Origin: Labrenzia sp. PHM005
GTDB taxonomy: Bacteria; Pseudomonadota; Alphaproteobacteria; Rhizobiales; Stappiaceae
Direction of reading: 5' to 3'
DNA length: 64,000 bases
NCBI RefSeq assembly: GCF_006517275.1
Contig: NZ_CP041191.1
Coordinates: 862,501 to 926,500, forward strand
Shown in pieces: positions 53,872 to 63,936 of this stretch. Both the position numbers and the translations under genes were made by a program. Position 1 is the stretch's first letter. Every line of letters starts with the position of its first letter. The notes beneath the pieces are model-generated. The model saw nothing but the letters and a program-made list of their open reading frames with translations, was not told where the DNA came from and did no database searches.

Positions 53872-54735
53872 TCAATTCAACTGGGGACCGCCTTTGCCGT
53901 CATAAACGCCGTTCGCCAGATCTTTCTGCATGGCATCGAAGCGGCCGCTTTCTTTCAGCTTCTTAAATCCTGCATTGAATTTTTCGATAAAATACTCTGC
54001 CTTGTCGCATTGTTTCGATACGATTAGGTGCAGGGTAGATTTTTCGAATTCCTTGGGATGGTACGTAATTGAGCCGGCTTCGTCTGGCGACAACGAAGCC
54101 CGAATTTGCGCCAGTCCGACAGTCAAATCATTTGGAAAGACATCTATTCGGTTCGCGGCCAATTTCCTGAAATTCGTTTCATCGTCCGCTACCCATTCAA
54201 CATTGAGCTCATAGTTCTCAATACGGCTCATGAAATCGGTGCCGTAATCGTATTCCAGTGTTGTCCCAACCACGAGACCATAGAGATCGTCGAAGGTTTG
54301 CCATTTGAACGGCCTATCCTTGCGATGGAAAAACACAAAAGAGGTTTCACTGACCGCGTCTCCCAGAAGAAAACTCTCCAGCGTTTCTTGTGCAGGCCAC
54401 CACGTTGCTGACGCATGCCAACTCTGACAGGTTTTGGCGATTTGATATGAGCGTTTCCAGGGAAAGAAGCCCCACTCAACATCAATTCCTTCCATTCTGA
54501 AGGCTTCGGCAACAATGTGCGAGTTCACCCCGAACTGATAACTGTGTTCCGACATAAACGGCTGCCACTCGCCGTTGGTTATCCGGATCGTTTCGGCGGA
54601 AAGTGGGGAACGCTGTACCTCCGCCGCACTTAGCAGCAACAGAGCGAAAACAACTCCCACCGTCCGCCGTACACAGCCTGTAACGTATCTAAGACTGGAA
54701 TTGTCAAATGCCTTCATTTTCTGTCGGCCATACAT
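53872..54735 (-). CDS. Exported solute-binding protein, family 3 type (tandem copy A)
   Basis: 287 residues from ATG 54735; GGAG lies 6 bases before it. Signal-type N-terminus with a hydrophobic segment (VGVVFALLLLSAAEVQ), then ETIRITNGEWQPFMSEHSYQF. It closely follows copy B in the shared blocks NGEWQPFMSE, VEWGFFPWKR, WHASATWWP, ETSFV and RIDVFPND, so the two arose by duplication. No permease or ATPase is nearby. The protein family usually binds amino acids or similar small ligands, but the ligand is unknown. Confidence 0.83.
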   Translation of the reverse strand: MYGRQKMKAFDNSSLRYVTGCVRRTVGVVFALLLLSAAEVQRSPLSAETIRITNGEWQPFMSEHSYQFGVNSHIVAEAFRMEGIDVEWGFFPWKRSYQIAKTCQSWHASATWWPAQETLESFLLGDAVSETSFVFFHRKDRPFKWQTFDDLYGLVVGTTLEYDYGTDFMSRIENYELNVEWVADDETNFRKLAANRIDVFPNDLTVGLAQIRASLSPDEAGSITYHPKEFEKSTLHLIVSKQCDKAEYFIEKFNAGFKKLKESGRFDAMQKDLANGVYDGKGGPQLN

Positions 54736-54837
54736 ATAGAACTCCAGCCTCTTCAGCGGGAAACTACGTAAGTAGCGCTTCCTGTGAATAGGACAACTTG
54801 CATTCGTACATACCAATGACTGCGATACTTAATTTCT

Positions 54838-55680
54838 TTAGTTCGTCCAGATGGACTCCTGACGGTCATATTTGCCGTTGGCCAAGTCTTTCATAATTTG
54901 ATCAAAGCGCCCGCTTTCTTTTAGTTTTGCTAAGCCGGAATTGAACTTATCGACAAAGTGATCCGCGTTTTCGCATTTCTTTGAAACAATTAGGTGCAGC
55001 GTGCTGGCTTCGAATTCTTTTGGGTGATGCGTGATTTTTGCAGCATCTGCCGGGTCAAGTGCAGCCCTGATCTGCGCATAGCCGACCGTCGGATCATTTG
55101 GGAAAACGTCTATCCGACCAGCGGCCAGCTTTTTGTAACTGGTTTCATCTTCTGCAGCGGAATCTGCTTTTACCCTTTTGTCGTCCAAAAGGGCCGTAAG
55201 GTCGGCTCCGTAATCATAACCAAGCGTGACGCCAACCTTAAGCCCGGCAAGATCGTTAAAGTCGGCCCAGTCAAACTGCTTGCCTTTTTGATAAAAAAGG
55301 ACAAAGGACGTTTCACTGATGGCATCTCCGAGATGGAAACTCTCCTTGGTTTCTTCTGTAGGCCACCAGGTCGCGGAAGCGTGCCAATCGTTGCAGGACT
55401 TGGTTGATTCAAAGGCCCGTTTCCAAGGAAAGAAGCCCCATTCAACAGTGATACCTTCTGCCTTAAAAGCCTCCGAGATGACGTGAGAGTTTGCCCCATA
55501 TTGGAAACTGTATTCGGACATGAATGGCTGCCATTCGCCGTTCGTTATCCGAATTGTGTCCGCTGCGTCCGCCGAGCCGGTAAACGATGCAAGAAGACCC
55601 CCAGCAGCAATCGAAACCGCCAGTTTTGACGAAATGGTTTTGATCAACGTGCGTTGCGGAGCCGTTTTGACATAGTTCAT
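54838..55680 (-). CDS. Exported solute-binding protein, family 3 type (tandem copy B)
   Basis: 280 residues from ATG 55680, with GGGAGAAG just upstream (a strong Shine-Dalgarno). The leader MNYVKTAPQRTLIKTISSKL with SIAAGGLLASFTGSADA looks like an export signal. The mature start is DTIRITNGEWQPFMSEYS, as in copy A. It is a full-length family 3 binding protein. With copy A and a third, distant member at 7.4-8.2 kb it is one of three binding proteins in this window without their own transporter genes. Possibly a sensor for a kinase or chemoreceptor. Confidence 0.83.
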   Translation of the reverse strand: MNYVKTAPQRTLIKTISSKLAVSIAAGGLLASFTGSADAADTIRITNGEWQPFMSEYSFQYGANSHVISEAFKAEGITVEWGFFPWKRAFESTKSCNDWHASATWWPTEETKESFHLGDAISETSFVLFYQKGKQFDWADFNDLAGLKVGVTLGYDYGADLTALLDDKRVKADSAAEDETSYKKLAAGRIDVFPNDPTVGYAQIRAALDPADAAKITHHPKEFEASTLHLIVSKKCENADHFVDKFNSGLAKLKESGRFDQIMKDLANGKYDRQESIWTN

Positions 55681-55908
55681 TATTACTTCTCCCTGCTTTC
55701 CTTGAATTTGTAACCGCGTCCCGCACAGGCACTATTTGGCCATGCCAGCCGGAAGGGTGTCCGGCGGGCTGATGCTTGCGGAAAGGATAAATTCTTGGAA
55801 ACAAATGGTTACGCCATGAAGCTGAAGATTCAGCCCTACGTGACGCTACGTAATCATTATCTACAGGGATATGTAAAATACGTTAAACCAATCGTAGACT
55901 CAGAGGCA

Positions 55909-56634
55909 CTAAATCGAATTTTCGATTTCCTGAACTACGGCTTCCGCAGCTGCTTTCGGGTCATCGGCCTGCGTAATTGGACGGCCAATGACCAGATAAT
56001 CACTGCCGGCCTTGATCGCATCAGCAGGCGTCATCACCCTGCGCTGATCACCGGCGGCGCTGCCGGCCGGACGGATTCCCGGTGTGACGATAACCAATTC
56101 ATCACCAAGGATCTTGCGCATGTTTTTCGATTCCGTTGGTGCGCAGACAATGCCGCCCATGCCCGCAAGCTTGGCATCCTTTGCTCTGTCTTCGACGACA
56201 CTTGCAATCGGACCTTTGTAGCCCGCGGCAACCAGATCGGCCTCATCCATGGAGGTCAGGACGGTCACTCCGAGGATGCAGAGATCCGGATTGCCTTCTT
56301 CCGCCAAGCCCTTCAAAGCTGCACGCATGGTTTTTGGATAGGCGTGGACCGTCATGAAGGTCATGCCCATCTTGGCTACGTTGCGCACCGCTTTGGTAAT
56401 GGTGTTGTCGATGTCGTGTAGTTTGACGTCCAGAAAAATTTTATGGCCGCTTTCGGCAAGCTCGCGTGCGAACTCCAGCCCGCCTGCAAATTGAAGCTCC
56501 ATACCGATCTTGTAAACACCGACTGTGCCTTCGGTTTTCTTGACCAAATCTTCCGCTTCGCAGACGGTTGGAACATCCACCGGCAACATCAGACGGTCGA
56601 GGGCAGATTTCGGGGCAAAGCGGCTGGTCGGCAT
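55909..56634 (-). CDS. pyrF: Orotidine 5'-phosphate decarboxylase
   Basis: 241 residues with the family signature KIFLDVKLHDIDNT (the catalytic Lys-Asp-Lys-Asp array) and VVTPGIRPAGSAAGDQRR at the phosphate end. It makes UMP from OMP, the last step of de novo pyrimidine synthesis. Divergent from hisB with a 237-base gap that holds promoter elements for both; a terminator was not spotted in the gap to the SBP gene. Confidence 0.96.
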   Translation of the reverse strand: MPTSRFAPKSALDRLMLPVDVPTVCEAEDLVKKTEGTVGVYKIGMELQFAGGLEFARELAESGHKIFLDVKLHDIDNTITKAVRNVAKMGMTFMTVHAYPKTMRAALKGLAEEGNPDLCILGVTVLTSMDEADLVAAGYKGPIASVVEDRAKDAKLAGMGGIVCAPTESKNMRKILGDELVIVTPGIRPAGSAAGDQRRVMTPADAIKAGSDYLVIGRPITQADDPKAAAEAVVQEIENSI

Positions 56635-56871
56635 GTCTATCTCCTGGCTACGGAATTGCCCGTTCCTATCACCAAGTCCCAGGCGGAACTACCGAATAAA
56701 CGGAACGCCCCCGTGAGCTGTCTTCACGGATAGGCTGCTCGATATCCGATCAAAAGCTGGTCAGTCAAAGGAATATCGCGGCGTCGAAGCTTGGCTATTT
56801 TCTTAAAAGGTTCAGCCTGCTACAACAGCGCCGCCGGACAGCTTTGACGGCTCAAGAGGAGACTGCCTTTC

Positions 56872-57465
56872 ATGCGCACAGCGAGCGTATCGCGCGATAC
56901 CAAGGAAACCAAAATTTCGGTCGATATCAATCTGGACGGAACGGGCGCTTATGACGTTCAAACCGGTGTCGGATTTTTCGATCATATGCTGGAGCAACTT
57001 GCGCGACATTCGCTGATTGATATCAAAGTGCGCGCAGATGGGGACACGCATATCGATTTCCACCATACGGTGGAAGATACCGGTATTGCTCTTGGCCAGG
57101 CCTTGTCTCAGGCGCTGGGAGACATGGCCGGAATTACCCGTTATGCCGACACGCACCTTGCCATGGACGAAGCTCTGACCCGCTGCGCTCTCGATGTGTC
57201 TGGACGGGCGTTTCTGGTCTGGGACGTGACCTTTGACCGGGACAAGGTCGGCGACTTCGATACCGAGCTGTTTCAGGAGTTTTTCCAGGCGTTCGCCATG
57301 AATGCCGGGATTACCCTTCATATCGCCAATCTTTATGGGTCCAATTGCCACCATATTGCCGAAACCTGCTTCAAGGCCGTTGCCCGGTCCCTGCGCAAAG
57401 CGGTCGAGATCGACCCGCGTCAGGCTGACCGCGTGCCGACGACCAAAGGCCAACTGGGCGGCTAA
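56872..57465 (+). CDS. hisB: Imidazoleglycerol-phosphate dehydratase
   Basis: 197 residues, monofunctional His[40 protein letters not shown] and the [16 protein letters not shown] metal-binding segment are typical. It dehydrates imidazoleglycerol phosphate in histidine synthesis. First gene of a run of histidine genes to coaA; GAGGAG sits about ten bases before the ATG. Two sites of His ligands (HHTVED and CHHIAE) are intact. Confidence 0.96.
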   Translation: MRTASVSRDTKETKISVDINLDGTGAYDVQTGVGFFDHMLEQLARHSLIDIKVRADGDTHIDFHHTVEDTGIALGQALSQALGDMAGITRYADTHLAMDEALTRCALDVSGRAFLVWDVTFDRDKVGDFDTELFQEFFQAFAMNAGITLHIANLYGSNCHHIAETCFKAVARSLRKAVEIDPRQADRVPTTKGQLGG

Positions 57466-57494
57466 CGCCCGTATTCCAAGGAACGGACCGGCCC

Positions 57495-57998
57495 ATGACC
57501 AGCTATGTTGTGATGGCTCCGCCCGAATTTGAAACCCTGGGCGGCGATCCGGAAATCACCGGTGACCTGCAATTCGTGCCGGACAGGTTTTCGGCGCTTG
57601 CCTTCCTGTTCTCAATTCCCTGGATGCTGGTCCATCGTATGTGGCTGGTGTTGCTTGGTTATCTTACCATCACACTGGTTATTGAAGCCACGGCCCTGTC
57701 GCTGGGCGGACCAGCTGCCGGCATAGCAGCCCTTGCTATTGCTTTTCTATTTGGCTTTGAAGCCCAGACGCTGCGCTGCTGGTCTTTGCAGCGCAAGGGC
57801 TGGCACATGCTGGGCGTTGCAGAAGGTGTGGCCAAAGAAGAGGCCGAACTCCGCTTTTTCCGCAATCGTGCGGACTTTGAACAAAATCCCATCAAGAGTG
57901 ACCGGCAGAGCTCCCGGCCCGCCGCTGAACCGATTGTCCCAAGGATCGGCAGCGAGCAGGTCGTCGGCCTGACCCTTGGTCCGGAGACCCGTCAATGA
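57495..57998 (+). CDS. DUF2628 membrane protein in his operon
   Basis: 167 residues. Two membrane segments ([19 protein letters not shown] and [13 protein letters not shown]) around a DUF2628-type core ending [12 protein letters not shown], then an acidic and Arg-rich C-tail. It overlaps hisH by 4 bases (ATGA), so it is translationally coupled. Commonly found in this position in Hyphomicrobiales; function unknown. Confidence 0.85.
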   Translation: MTSYVVMAPPEFETLGGDPEITGDLQFVPDRFSALAFLFSIPWMLVHRMWLVLLGYLTITLVIEATALSLGGPAAGIAALAIAFLFGFEAQTLRCWSLQRKGWHMLGVAEGVAKEEAELRFFRNRADFEQNPIKSDRQSSRPAAEPIVPRIGSEQVVGLTLGPETRQ

Positions 57999-58648
57999 CA
58001 ATTGCGATCATCGATTACGGCTCGGGCAATCTGCGCTCGGCCGAAAAGGCATTCGAGCGCGCGGCCCGCGCTCATGCCCATGTTCCTGATGTGATCGTCA
58101 CCGCAGATCCCGAGCGCGTTTTGAAAGCCGACCGGATTGTCCTGCCCGGCGTCGGCGCCTTTGCCGACTGCAAGCGCGGCCTTTGGGCCGTTGACGGCAT
58201 GCCCGAAGCCCTGGAAGAGGTGGTTCACAAACAGGGCAAACCGTTTTTTGGCATCTGTGTCGGCATGCAGCTGATGGCCAGCCGCGGCCTGGAATTTGAA
58301 ACCATCGACGGTTTCGATTGGGTCAGCGGTGATGTCACCGAAATGAAGCCGACCGATCCAACCTTAAAAATCCCGCACATGGGCTGGAACACCATTGACG
58401 TGCGCCCGGAAAGCCATGCTGTGTTCAAGGGAATTGAAACAGGGCCGAACGGTTTGCACGCCTATTTTGTGCACTCTTACCACTTTTCCTGCGCCAATGA
58501 CGCGGACCGGCTGGCGACCTTCGACTACGCCGGGACGTTCACCGCGATGGTGGCCAAGGACAATATGATCGGAACACAGTTCCACCCGGAAAAAAGCCAG
58601 CGGCTCGGCCTTGAGCTGATCGGCAATTTTCTGGACTGGACGCCATAA
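57995..58648 (+). CDS. hisH: Imidazole glycerol phosphate synthase subunit HisH
   Basis: 217 residues, class I glutamine amidotransferase. [17 protein letters not shown] at the N-terminus, the Cys nucleophile in [11 protein letters not shown], and the His-Glu pair at QFHPEKSQ are seen. It supplies ammonia to HisF. The first 4 bases overlap the DUF2628 gene. Eighteen bases separate it from DUF1330. Confidence 0.97.
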   Translation: MTIAIIDYGSGNLRSAEKAFERAARAHAHVPDVIVTADPERVLKADRIVLPGVGAFADCKRGLWAVDGMPEALEEVVHKQGKPFFGICVGMQLMASRGLEFETIDGFDWVSGDVTEMKPTDPTLKIPHMGWNTIDVRPESHAVFKGIETGPNGLHAYFVHSYHFSCANDADRLATFDYAGTFTAMVAKDNMIGTQFHPEKSQRLGLELIGNFLDWTP

Positions 58649-58665
58649 CAAGAGGGGAGAAAACT

Positions 58666-58953
58666 ATGGCAAAGGGGTATTGGGTCGCACGGGTCGACGT
58701 TCGCGACGCAGATCGTTATCCGGATTATGTGGCAACTGCAAAACCGGCCTTTGAGCGCTTTGGGGCCAATTTCCTCGCCCGGGGCGGAAACGCCAACACG
58801 ATCGAGGGGCCTGGACGGGCGCGGAACGTTATAATCGAATTTCCAAGCTTCCAAGATGCCGTCGATTGTTATAACTCGCCGGAATATCAAGAGGCGGTCA
58901 AAATCCGCCAGTCATGTGCCGATGGCGAGATCGTCATCGTGGAAGGAATTTGA
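58666..58953 (+). CDS. DUF1330 protein in his operon
   Basis: 95 residues, a ferredoxin-like fold family: WVARVDVRDADRYPDYVATA, FLARGG, and NVIIEFPSFQDAVDCYNSPEYQ. Members (DUF1330) are small stress-linked proteins with dimeric alpha-beta barrels; function unknown. It sits between hisH and hisA, 7 bases before hisA. Confidence 0.88.
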   Translation: MAKGYWVARVDVRDADRYPDYVATAKPAFERFGANFLARGGNANTIEGPGRARNVIIEFPSFQDAVDCYNSPEYQEAVKIRQSCADGEIVIVEGI

Positions 58954-58959
58954 GATAAA

Positions 58960-59703
58960 ATGATCCTGTTTCCCGCCATCGATTTGAAAGACGGCCAATG
59001 CGTGCGCTTGAAACTCGGCGACATGGACCAGGCAACTGTGTTCAACGACGATCCGGGCGCTCAGGCCAAAGTTTTTGAAGATCAAGGCTTCGAGTGGCTG
59101 CATGTGGTTGACCTCAATGGCGCCTTCGCCGGAGAAAGCGTCAATGGCGCTGCGGTCGATGCCATTTTGAAGTCGACGAAAAACCCGGTTCAACTCGGCG
59201 GCGGGATTCGGACGCTGGACCATATCGAAGCATGGCTGGACAAGGGCATCAGCCGAGTAATCCTCGGCACCGTTGCGGTCCGGGATCCAGACCTGGTCAA
59301 ACAAGCCTGCAAAAAATTCCCGGGCAATGTTGCCGTCGGGATCGATGCCAAGGGTGGCTATGTCGCCGTTGAAGGCTGGGCGGAAACGTCTGAGCTAACG
59401 GCTGTCAGCTTGGCGAAGCAGTTCGAGGATGCAGGCGTTTCGGCGATCATCTATACGGACATCGACCGGGACGGCATCTTGAAAGGCCTCAACATCCCGT
59501 CGACCTTAGAACTTGCCCAAGCCGTCTCCATTCCTGTGATCGCTTCCGGCGGTCTGGCTTCCATCGACGATATCCATCAGCTGTTGGAACCCGAGTGCGC
59601 CATCCTGGAAGGCGCAATTTCCGGCCGCGCGCTCTATGATGGCCGCCTCGACCCAACAGAAGCGATGGACCTGATCCGCACCAGCCGGAGCAAAGCCTCA
59701 TGA
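58960..59703 (+). CDS. hisA: Phosphoribosylformimino-AICAR-phosphate isomerase
   Basis: 247 residues, TIM barrel. [20 protein letters not shown] (catalytic Asp in AIDLKDG), [26 protein letters not shown], and [15 protein letters not shown] (second catalytic Asp) are all present. It carries out the Amadori rearrangement of ProFAR. It overlaps hisF by 4 bases. Confidence 0.97.
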   Translation: MILFPAIDLKDGQCVRLKLGDMDQATVFNDDPGAQAKVFEDQGFEWLHVVDLNGAFAGESVNGAAVDAILKSTKNPVQLGGGIRTLDHIEAWLDKGISRVILGTVAVRDPDLVKQACKKFPGNVAVGIDAKGGYVAVEGWAETSELTAVSLAKQFEDAGVSAIIYTDIDRDGILKGLNIPSTLELAQAVSIPVIASGGLASIDDIHQLLEPECAILEGAISGRALYDGRLDPTEAMDLIRTSRSKAS

Positions 59704-60479
59704 CCCTCAAAGCCCGTGTCATACCCTGCCTCGATGTCAAAGACGGCCGTGTCGTCAAGGGCGTCAATTTCGTGGACCTCGTGGATGCCGGAGATCCGGT
59801 GGAAGCGGCCAAGGCCTATGATGCAGCCGGGGCTGACGAGCTCTGCTTTTTGGACATTACCGCCAGCCATGAGGGCCGGGACACGATCTATGACGTTGTG
59901 CGGCGGACCGCTGAGGCGTGTTTCATGCCGGTGACTGTCGGCGGCGGCGTGCGCACCGTGGAGGATATCCGCAAACTCCTGATTGCCGGGGCAGACAAGG
60001 TGTCGATCAACACGGCCGCGGTCAATAATCCGGAATTCGTCAAGGAAGCGGCAGAAAAATTCGGCGCGCAATGCATCGTCGTTTCCATTGATGCCAAGCA
60101 GGTCAATGAGCCCGGCGAACCGGAGAAATTCGAGATCTTTACCCACGGCGGGCGCAATCAAACCGGAATTGACGCCATTGAATTTGCCAAGAAGGTGGTC
60201 GCGCTGGGAGCAGGCGAACTTCTTGTGACGTCCATGGACCGCGACGGCACAAAGTCTGGCTATAATCTGGCGCTGACGCGGGCGATCGCCGATGCTGTGC
60301 CCGTTCCGGTCATTGCCTCTGGAGGTGTTGGCAACTTGGAGCATATGGTGGAAGGGATCCGGGATGGCCATGCAACAGCTGTTCTGGCCGCGTCGATCTT
60401 CCACTTCGGCGAATACACCATTCACGAAACCAAACAGCATATGACGGACGCAGGCATTGCCATGCGGATGGACGGCTGA
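59700..60479 (+). CDS. hisF: Imidazole glycerol phosphate synthase subunit HisF
   Basis: 259 residues, TIM barrel paralogue of His[19 protein letters not shown] has the catalytic Asp, and [18 protein letters not shown] the second. It forms imidazoleglycerol phosphate and AICAR from PRFAR with ammonia from HisH. The start overlaps hisA by 4 bases; hisE follows after 35 bases. Confidence 0.97.
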   Translation: MTLKARVIPCLDVKDGRVVKGVNFVDLVDAGDPVEAAKAYDAAGADELCFLDITASHEGRDTIYDVVRRTAEACFMPVTVGGGVRTVEDIRKLLIAGADKVSINTAAVNNPEFVKEAAEKFGAQCIVVSIDAKQVNEPGEPEKFEIFTHGGRNQTGIDAIEFAKKVVALGAGELLVTSMDRDGTKSGYNLALTRAIADAVPVPVIASGGVGNLEHMVEGIRDGHATAVLAASIFHFGEYTIHETKQHMTDAGIAMRMDG

Positions 60480-60514
60480 ATGCCGCATAAAAGTTTCCGC
60501 AAGGACATAGACCA

Positions 60515-60838
60515 ATGACGAAGTTCACACTGGAAGACCTCGACGTCATTATTGCTGCACGTGCGAAGAGCGCGGACGAGATGTCCTATACGCGCAAGCT
60601 CGTCGGCAAGGGCGTTGCCAAATGCGCTCAGAAACTGGGAGAAGAAGCAGTGGAGGCGGCGATTGCCGCCGTCAAAGAAGACCGGAAGGAACTGACCTCA
60701 GAAGCCGCAGATCTGCTTTACCATTTGCTGGTGGTTCTGAATGTCTTAAATGTTCCGCTCGATGATGTCATGGCAGAGCTTGCAGGGCGCACGGGACAAA
60801 CCGGTCTTGAGGAAAAGGCATCCCGCCAACAGGAGTGA
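60515..60838 (+). CDS. hisE: Phosphoribosyl-ATP pyrophosphohydrolase
   Basis: 107 residues, monofunctional His[29 protein letters not shown] and [13 protein letters not shown] give the MazG-like all-helical fold with acidic metal ligands. It hydrolyses phosphoribosyl-ATP to phosphoribosyl-AMP. Its stop overlaps the upstream frame of coaA. Confidence 0.95.
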   Translation: MTKFTLEDLDVIIAARAKSADEMSYTRKLVGKGVAKCAQKLGEEAVEAAIAAVKEDRKELTSEAADLLYHLLVVLNVLNVPLDDVMAELAGRTGQTGLEEKASRQQE

Positions 60839-60888
60839 TTCCTGATAGGCTATTGCCAACCGGCCGCTGCAGCAGGGACAAAGTCACC

Positions 60889-61854
60889 ATGGATCAAAAA
60901 GTCGCCACTGCGCTGGACATGGATTTATCCCCCTACCGGGTGTTCACAGAACGCCAGTGGTCACGCTTGCGGGCGGACACGCCCATGACCTTGACCGAAC
61001 AGGAAGTTGCCCAGCTTCAAGGCCTCAACGCCCCGGTTTCCATGGAACAAGTGGAAGCGATCTATCTGCCACTGTCCCGCCTTCTGGCTTTTTATGCAGA
61101 AGCCACCGTTGGCCTTCACCAGGCGACCCAGGACTTTCTTGGAACACGGGACGGCAAGACGCCATTTATCATTGGTGTTGCTGGATCTGTTTCCGTTGGA
61201 AAATCGACCACCAGCCGCGTTTTGCGCGAACTTCTGGCCCGCTGGCCGGCCAGCCCGAAAGTCGATTTGATTACAACGGACGGATTTCTGTTTCCCAATG
61301 CCATTCTGGAATCCGAAGGCCTAATGTCCAAAAAGGGTTTTCCGGAAAGCTTCGACCGGCCGCGTCTGCTGAAATTCCTCTCCGATATCAAAGCCGGCAA
61401 ACGCAATGTCCGCGCACCCGTCTATTCGCACTTCTATTATGATGTCATGCCAGGCCACACGGTCACCGTCGACAAGCCGGACATTTTGATTGTTGAGGGT
61501 TTGAACGTATTGCAAACGCGCGAATTGCCGAGGGATGGCCGGGCGGTTCCGTTTGTGTCCGACTTCTTCGACTTTTCTGTCTACATGGACGCCGATGAGG
61601 AACTGCTGCGGCAATGGTATGTCGACCGCTTTATGCGCCTCAGAGAAACCGCCTTCCGCGATCCCGGCTCTTACTTCCATAAGTATTCCCGCATCACGGA
61701 CGAAGAAGCGGTCGAAACTGCCAATAAAATCTGGGCTGAGATCAACTTGTTGAATCTTCGGGAAAACATTCTGCCGACCCGCCCGAGAGCGGACCTGATC
61801 CTGACAAAAAATGCGAGTCACCGCATTTCCAAGGTGGCGCTGCGCAAGGTCTGA
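60889..61854 (+). CDS. coaA: Pantothenate kinase type I
   Basis: 321 residues from ATG 60889. The P-loop [50 protein letters not shown] and [12 protein letters not shown] match type I CoaA. It phosphorylates pantothenate, the first and key step of CoA synthesis. Last gene of the his-coaA set, a usual linkage in this group. An extra 18 residues from GTG 60835 are less likely. A bidirectional terminator follows. Confidence 0.95.
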   Translation: MDQKVATALDMDLSPYRVFTERQWSRLRADTPMTLTEQEVAQLQGLNAPVSMEQVEAIYLPLSRLLAFYAEATVGLHQATQDFLGTRDGKTPFIIGVAGSVSVGKSTTSRVLRELLARWPASPKVDLITTDGFLFPNAILESEGLMSKKGFPESFDRPRLLKFLSDIKAGKRNVRAPVYSHFYYDVMPGHTVTVDKPDILIVEGLNVLQTRELPRDGRAVPFVSDFFDFSVYMDADEELLRQWYVDRFMRLRETAFRDPGSYFHKYSRITDEEAVETANKIWAEINLLNLRENILPTRPRADLILTKNASHRISKVALRKV

Positions 61855-61872
61855 ATACATCGACAGCTTACA

Positions 61873-61904
61873 AAAAACCCGCGAAGCCATGCCACGCGGG
61901 TTTT
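61873..61904. terminator. Bidirectional terminator between coaA and mcp
   Basis: AAAACCCGC and GCGGGTTTT arms with a short loop (GAAGCCATGCCAC), flanked by A-run and T-run. Serves coaA on the plus strand and the chemoreceptor gene on the minus strand. The very same stem recurs at 63873-63903 after the neighbouring chemoreceptor copy. Confidence 0.9.
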
Positions 61905-61928
61905 GTCTGTTTTGAGAGCTGAGGCGCT

Positions 61929-63617
61929 CTATGCCGCTGAACGCTTGCGCACTTCGCTTAAGAACGTCGCCACTTGATCACGCAGCATGCCGGCGTTCTG
62001 CTCTAGTTGCTGGGCTGATGCTTCAACGTTGCCGGCCGTGTCTTTGGTGTTTTCCGCAGCTGAGGCCACCGATTCAATGCTGGTCGTCACTTCAACCGTG
62101 CTGCGCGAGGCTTCCGTCGCGTTGGTCGCGATTTCCTGAGTCGCGACACCTTGCTCTTCGACCGATGAGGCAATGGAGGACGCAATCTCGTTCATGTTGT
62201 TGATGATCTCGGTCACCGAGGAAATCGCGCTCGCCGCATGGCCGGTCTCGTCCTGGATCGCCGTGATCTGGCTGGAGATCTCTTCCGTTGCCTTGGAGGT
62301 CTGGGTCGCCAGTTCCTTCACTTCCGATGCAACAACTGCGAAACCTTTGCCCGCTTCACCGGCACGGGCGGCCTCAATGGTCGCATTCAGTGCCAGCAAG
62401 TTGGTCTGCTCGGCAATGGCTTGAATGAGCGTGACAACCTCGCCAATTCGGCCGGCCGATTCAGACAGACCATCCATCCGCTGGTTGGTTGCTTCCGCTT
62501 CGCTGGCTGCTTTGGCAGCAATCTGGCTGGAAGATTGTACCTGGCGGCTGATTTCGCTGACCGACGCCGATAATTCTTCCGCTGCTGCTGCCACCGTCTC
62601 AACATTATGGGAAGCCTGAGAAGAAGCATTGGAAACAAATCCGCTTTGTTCGGTCGTCTGAGCTGCAACACCGGTCATGTCCGCTGACGCCGACTGGAGG
62701 TTCTGGACTGAGCTGTCGATCGTGCTCATCATTTCCATGATTTGCTGATCAAACTCACCGCTGAGTTGCTGGATTTCCGCACCTTTGCGCGCCGCATCTT
62801 CCTGGCTGGCATTTTGTTGTTGTTCAAGGTTACGGCGCTCAGTCTCGTTCTGGACGAAGATTTCCATCGCAGACGCCATCTGACCAATCTCATCGCCCCG
62901 GCCGGCGCCTTCAATGTCTATACCAATTTCACCCTCTGCCAGGCGATTCATGCTGTTTGTCAATTGCTTGAGCGGACGAACCGTTGCACGCACCGCAATG
63001 ACCGCTATCGAAATGGCAATCGCTGCCCCAACAAGCCCAAGCGCGATGATGACCATGGCTGCATTCCAGTAGGCCGCGTCCAGATCGTCCATATAGACGC
63101 CTGTTCCAACCCACCAGTTCCACGGGGAGAAATCGGCGCCCCAGCCATATTTGGCGACAGGTACTTCGCTGTTGGCGCGCGGCCAATAATACAAAACAGA
63201 ACCTCCGCCGGCCTTCGCCTTGCTGGTCAATTCCGCGATGATCCGCACGCCAGTTTTATCTTTGAAATCCATCATGTTGGTGCCCACAAGGGAAGCCTTA
63301 GGGTGCACCAGGTTGATGCCGTTGTAGTTGTAAGCAAAAACGTAATTGTTGCCTTCGAAGCGGATGGCGCCAATCGCCGCCTTTGCAGCCGCTTGAGCAT
63401 CTTCGCGGCTCATCGCGCCGGTCGTTTCTTGCCCGTGATAATATGCAGCGATCGATACGGCGCTGTTCGAGATATCCTCGATTTTGGCGATACGTTCTTC
63501 AAACATTGCCGAATAAAGGCTGTTGAGACTGATCACACAAATCGCAAACGTGAAGAGCAAAATCGTAGCAATTGGGAGACTTATCTTCCAGGTGATGGGC
63601 CAGCGCGCAAAGGACAT
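61929..63617 (-). CDS. Methyl-accepting chemotaxis protein with single Cache domain
   Basis: 562 residues. First membrane helix ([19 protein letters not shown]), a periplasmic sCache_2-type domain (about 38-180) with [20 protein letters not shown] and [18 protein letters not shown], a second helix ([18 protein letters not shown]), a HAMP, and the long coiled signalling domain with the hairpin tip [22 protein letters not shown]. It binds small carboxylate-type ligands in relatives and passes the signal to CheA. The C-terminus (VRKRSAA) lacks a clear CheR-tether pentapeptide. Its 5' leader forms a hairpin. Paralogue of the gene at 63937. Confidence 0.95.
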   Translation of the reverse strand: MSFARWPITWKISLPIATILLFTFAICVISLNSLYSAMFEERIAKIEDISNSAVSIAAYYHGQETTGAMSREDAQAAAKAAIGAIRFEGNNYVFAYNYNGINLVHPKASLVGTNMMDFKDKTGVRIIAELTSKAKAGGGSVLYYWPRANSEVPVAKYGWGADFSPWNWWVGTGVYMDDLDAAYWNAAMVIIALGLVGAAIAISIAVIAVRATVRPLKQLTNSMNRLAEGEIGIDIEGAGRGDEIGQMASAMEIFVQNETERRNLEQQQNASQEDAARKGAEIQQLSGEFDQQIMEMMSTIDSSVQNLQSASADMTGVAAQTTEQSGFVSNASSQASHNVETVAAAAEELSASVSEISRQVQSSSQIAAKAASEAEATNQRMDGLSESAGRIGEVVTLIQAIAEQTNLLALNATIEAARAGEAGKGFAVVASEVKELATQTSKATEEISSQITAIQDETGHAASAISSVTEIINNMNEIASSIASSVEEQGVATQEIATNATEASRSTVEVTTSIESVASAAENTKDTAGNVEASAQQLEQNAGMLRDQVATFLSEVRKRSAA

Positions 63618-63663
63618 AACGAGCGTTTCCTATTTATCATATCTTCCCTTAAGGAAACTCGTT
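63618..63663 (-). promoter_or_regulatory. 5'-leader hairpin covering the chemoreceptor ribosome-binding region
   Basis: On the minus strand AACGAGTTTCC (63663-63653) can pair with GGAAACGCTCGTT (63630-63618), ending directly at the ATG, with 6 + 5 base pairs and a two-base bulge. The AGGAAAC in the second arm is the only likely Shine-Dalgarno, so folding would hide it. This resembles an RNA thermometer or a site for translational control; not tested. Confidence 0.55.
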
Positions 63664-63936
63664 ATCGTTGACTAAATGATTAATTCGCCCGCCAATTTAT
63701 CAATATTATCTTTAGCTTGCGTAATATTACCTATGTAGTTTTGACATTTATCTCTGATCTATAGGTAAAACCAATCATAGGATGTTTTGTTATTATCTAT
63801 GGTTGCTAATGTTTAAGCGACTATGACATCAATCTTATAGAATTAATGCGTATCGTCTGCCTTTAAATCGGAAAAACCCGCAAAGCTTGGCTTCGCGGGT
63901 TTTGACTGTGCCGATTTTGTTGAAAGCTGAGGTACG
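63664..63936. other. AT-rich intergenic stretch between two chemoreceptor genes
   Basis: About 273 bases of low GC DNA between the chemoreceptor start region and the partial second copy. It holds the strong hairpin at 63873-63903 and several AT-rich promoter-like tracts (for example TATAGG and TTGACA-like text). No open frame with a ribosome-binding site was found. Probably the promoter region of the chemoreceptor at 61929-63617 plus the terminator of the second copy. Confidence 0.5.
63873..63903 (-). terminator. Terminator of the second chemoreceptor gene
   Basis: AAAACCCGC and GCGGGTTTT arms around AAAGC-TTG-GCTT, with A-run and T-run on each side. The stem and its distance from the stop are nearly the same as at 61873-61904, so the terminator was duplicated with the gene. 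Confidence 0.85.

Noticed and set aside
55795-56421. 208-codon plus-strand frame opposite pyrF
   Set aside because: pyrF has all catalytic motifs; this frame is its shadow with a non-coding leader.
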